A model generated the notes under the pieces. That model saw only the letters and a program-made list of their open reading frames with translations. It had not been told where the DNA came from and made no database searches. This document shows, in pieces, positions 15,307 to 17,616 of a DNA stretch of 17,616 nucleotides; position 1 is the first letter of the stretch; the number at the start of each line of letters is the position of its first letter. A program made the translations under genes and the position numbers. Origin of the DNA: an uncultured Eudoraea sp. (lineage in GTDB: Bacteria > Bacteroidota > Bacteroidia > Flavobacteriales > Flavobacteriaceae); NCBI GenBank assembly GCA_905479615.1, contig CAJQNH010000084.1:1-17616 (forward strand), given 5' to 3'.

Positions 15307-16644
15307 TTAGTATTTTAACCATTTGTAAAGTTCTCTATAGGTAGGTTTCTTACCATACATTAAAATTCCCACCCGATAGATTTTAGCTGCAAGCCATACG
15401 ATACCAATAAAAGTTACAATTAAAAATAAAATGGATACAATTACCTGCCACAATGGAACCCCGCCTTCTCCAATCCCTCCGGGCAAACGCATTAGCATAA
15501 CAATTGGCGAAGTTAATGGGAACAAGGAAAACGCAACGGCAATAGGGCCATTAGGGTTGCTAAATACAGAAAAGAACCCAACATATATGGCCAACATTAA
15601 AGGCAATATTATTGGAAAGATAAATTGCTGAGTGTCCGTCTCGTTGTCCACAGCTGCCCCTATTGCAGCATAAATAGAGCTATAAATTAAATATCCGAGA
15701 ATAAAATACACTATAAACAGCGAAATAAGCATAAACCAAGGTATCTGCAAAAATTCGATTGCATACAATTGCATAGTATTTGTTGTAGCCGGTAAAGGCG
15801 ACATACTACTGATGGGGTTAGAAGCTATGACAGATTGATCACTAAGTCCTGTCAGATCTATTCCAAAAACCAAAAATACCCCAAACATCAGCAAGGAAGC
15901 AGATATTATCCAAATAGCAAATTGTGTTATTCCTGCTAAGGAAGTTCCAATAATTTTACCCAACATTAATTGAAATGGCTTTACGGATGAGATTATTACT
16001 TCAATTATCCGGCTCGTTTTCTCTTCGATAACGCTGCGCATAACAAAACCACCATATATTATAATAAACATCATTATTAAATAACCAAAACCACCGCCTA
16101 TAAAGGCCTTCATTTCATTAATTCCTTTTAAATTCTGTTCCCCGCTAAAAGTGGCTATTTTAATTTCGTATCTGTCACTTATTGTAGTAAATTCCTCTGT
16201 AGAAACACCAATATCTATTAGTTTTCTTTGTCTTAAGCGTTCCTCAAATATATCTTCCAATGGATCAATAACGATATTACTTGGAGCTTCTTTTGAATAA
16301 AAGTAAGAATTTTGGGCTACCTCGTGGAGGTCGCTGTGATCAGGAATATGTAAGAGACCAGAAAGGCCAAGACTTAAAGTAGAATCCTTTGCGGCTTGCA
16401 ATGATAAATCTTTAAGAAAAACATAGGACGTCCTTTCAGTGGAATTGAAGTCAGTAGAGAAATAATCGCTTTCATTAATTACCGCAATTATTCTCTTTTG
16501 ACTGTCGTTTACCTTGGTGAGATAAGCAATAAGTAGGATCATTCCCACCATCAGAATGGGACTAAGAAAAGTCATGATCACAAATGATTTATTTCGAACT
16601 TTGGCAAGATATTCGCGCTTAATGATAAGAGATAATTTATTCAT
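15307..16644 (-). CDS. ABC-2 type permease, NatB-like
   Basis: A 445-residue inner-membrane component of an export ABC transporter. The first helix (about 20-42, FVIMTFLSPILMVGMILLIA) is followed by a large extracytoplasmic domain (about 45-195). A cluster of helices then fills about 200-430, including FGYLIMMFIIIYGGF and the amphipathic MRSVIEEKTSRIIEVIISS, the coupling segment typical of NatB/ABC2_membrane_3 permeases. The start at 16644 (MNKLSLIIKREYLAK) is chosen over the longest frame (16707). It overlaps the ATPase stop by 8 bases (ATGAATAA), the usual arrangement for such pairs, and the basic N-terminus suits a cytoplasmic start. NatB exports Na+ in Bacillus, but the substrate here is unknown. 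Confidence 0.92.
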   Translation of the reverse strand: MNKLSLIIKREYLAKVRNKSFVIMTFLSPILMVGMILLIAYLTKVNDSQKRIIAVINESDYFSTDFNSTERTSYVFLKDLSLQAAKDSTLSLGLSGLLHIPDHSDLHEVAQNSYFYSKEAPSNIVIDPLEDIFEERLRQRKLIDIGVSTEEFTTISDRYEIKIATFSGEQNLKGINEMKAFIGGGFGYLIMMFIIIYGGFVMRSVIEEKTSRIIEVIISSVKPFQLMLGKIIGTSLAGITQFAIWIISASLLMFGVFLVFGIDLTGLSDQSVIASNPISSMSPLPATTNTMQLYAIEFLQIPWFMLISLFIVYFILGYLIYSSIYAAIGAAVDNETDTQQFIFPIILPLMLAIYVGFFSVFSNPNGPIAVAFSLFPLTSPIVMLMRLPGGIGEGGVPLWQVIVSILFLIVTFIGIVWLAAKIYRVGILMYGKKPTYRELYKWLKY

Positions 16645-17572
16645 GCCCATTTTTACTTTGTACTGTTTGAATAAAAATATCATTAACGGTAGGGATGGTC
16701 TCCACAAAATTATTAATGATCGACTCTGATGATAGCAATGTCAAAAAAGATCTGGTATCATCTGTGGGTAGTTGAACCGTAAAGTCTAACTGCTTTCTGT
16801 TCATATCATAGTGAGGATAGGAAATATCAAATTTATCGGAAATCAGTTTTAAAAAATTTTCTCCGTTTTCCAATTCAAGCCCTACTCTAAACATGTTGTT
16901 TTTGTACTCTTTTTTGATATCTTCAAGTCTGCCGTCCAAAATCTTTTCCGCATTGTGCAATAAGGTTATATATTCACATAATTCTTCAACAGATTCCATT
17001 CTGTGAGTTGAAAAAATAATAGATGTCCCTTTTTCCTTTAGATTTATAATCTCATCCTTTATAATATTGGCATTTATTGGATCAAACCCACTAAAAGGTT
17101 CATCAAAAATGAGGAGTTTAGGCTCATGCAGAACCGTTACAATAAACTGAATTTTCTGCGCCATACCCTTAGAGAGTTCCTGAATTTTCCTGTTCCACCA
17201 ATCACCCATCTCCAGCTTATCAAACCAATATTTAAGCTTCTGATTTGCGTCAGATTTGCTTAATCCCTTAAGTTGAGCAAGATATATTGCCTGCTCACCA
17301 ACCTTCATATTTTTATAAAGCCCTCTCTCTTCAGGAAGATAACCAATATGTGCAATATGACGGGGTTGCAGTAATTCTCCATCAAATATAACTTCACCAG
17401 AATCCGGATAGGTAATTTGATTTATTATCCTTATTAAGGTAGTCTTACCAGCTCCGTTTGGTCCTAAGAGCCCATAAATGGTATTCTTTGGTATTGCCAG
17501 TGAAACATTATTTAGCGCAATTTGGTTGCCAAATTTTTTAGTAACATTATTAGCAACGAGAATATTATTCAT
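16637..17572 (-). CDS. ABC transporter ATP-binding protein, NatA-like
   Basis: A 311-residue cytoplasmic ATPase that drives the ABC-2 permease encoded next. Walker A is G37-PNGAGKT-T45, the Q-loop segment is GYLPEERGLY, the signature is LSKGM (133-137), Walker B is LLIFDEP (153-159) with catalytic E158, and the H-loop is H190. About 90 C-terminal residues form the DUF4162-type extension common in NatA-like exporters. LSKGMAQKIQF is characteristic of this group. All catalytic residues are present. The gene overlaps the permease by 8 bases. No promoter is seen in the 44 bases upstream, and the reading frame upstream ends directly against the ATG, so the operon may begin outside the window. Confidence 0.93.
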   Translation of the reverse strand: MNNILVANNVTKKFGNQIALNNVSLAIPKNTIYGLLGPNGAGKTTLIRIINQITYPDSGEVIFDGELLQPRHIAHIGYLPEERGLYKNMKVGEQAIYLAQLKGLSKSDANQKLKYWFDKLEMGDWWNRKIQELSKGMAQKIQFIVTVLHEPKLLIFDEPFSGFDPINANIIKDEIINLKEKGTSIIFSTHRMESVEELCEYITLLHNAEKILDGRLEDIKKEYKNNMFRVGLELENGENFLKLISDKFDISYPHYDMNRKQLDFTVQLPTDDTRSFLTLLSSESIINNFVETIPTVNDIFIQTVQSKNGHE

Positions 17573-17616
17573 TCAGGCCATTTTTTTTACATTTTGATTG
17601 TATCTGAAAAGTGTTC
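17573..17616 (-). CDS. Possible 3' end of an upstream operon gene (partial)
   Basis: On the minus strand an open frame enters from the window edge, encodes TLFRYNQNVKKMA and stops at TGA 17575-17573, directly next to the NatA-like ATG at 17572. The exact stop-start abutment and lack of a promoter motif suggest the end of a cotranscribed gene. Fourteen codons are too few to identify it or to exclude chance. Confidence 0.28.
   Translation of the reverse strand, partial: TLFRYNQNVKKMA

Noticed and set aside
16645..16707. Longer N-terminus of the ABC-2 permease starting at 16707
   Set aside because: The extra residues lie wholly inside the ATPase gene in another frame. The ATG at 16644 gives the usual short overlap and a normal NatB-like N-terminus.

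Overview
This window most likely comes from a member of the Bacteroidota, probably a flavobacterium. The DNA is AT-rich. Start codons lie in A/T-rich leaders with little Shine-Dalgarno sequence, and several upstream regions carry the Bacteroidota -7 element TAnnTTTG. The gene content fits: a PUR/DUF3276 protein, a DUF6268-type outer-membrane protein, a sigma-54 activator without a DNA-binding domain, and a cyclophilin-FKBP fusion. No rRNA, tRNA, insertion sequence, prophage or CRISPR array was seen. The window is mostly chromosomal housekeeping and envelope genes.

Left part, plus strand (1-6147): an MdlA/YheI-like ABC half-exporter, a small PUR-domain nucleic-acid-binding protein closed by a strong terminator, a large secreted M14 metallopeptidase, then an overlapping pair of a thioredoxin-fold protein and a GNAT acetyltransferase.

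Middle (6186-8063): a minus-strand YfiT/DinB-type thiol transferase diverges from a plus-strand 1-Cys peroxiredoxin with its own terminator. With the thioredoxin-fold gene they form a loose thiol-redox neighbourhood. The only long gap (7558-8063) is not empty. It holds the peroxiredoxin terminator, a start-less minus-strand reading frame that reads like the end of a protein, a 27-codon single-TM small ORF, and a hairpin that probably ends the PPIase transcript.

Right-middle, minus strand (8064-11382): a PPK2-family polyphosphate kinase overlaps a secreted M28 peptidase by an ATGA. A cytoplasmic cyclophilin-FKBP double prolyl isomerase follows. A secreted, helical, Cys-repeat protein of unknown role is transcribed divergently (11572-12264).

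Right end, minus strand (12318-17616): a tightly packed five-gene operon. In transcription order it has a NatA-like ATPase, a NatB-like ABC-2 permease (8-nt overlap), an MscS-type channel (2-nt gap), a DUF6268-like beta-barrel, and an NtrC-type response regulator with REC and AAA+ domains, GAFTSA in place of GAFTGA, and no HTH. No histidine kinase is present in the window. This looks like an envelope-stress or efflux module with an unusual sigma-54 activator, and it is the most system-like locus here. Three start codons were moved inward from the longest reading frame, and one gene was moved from a TTG to an ATG; the reason is given in each entry.
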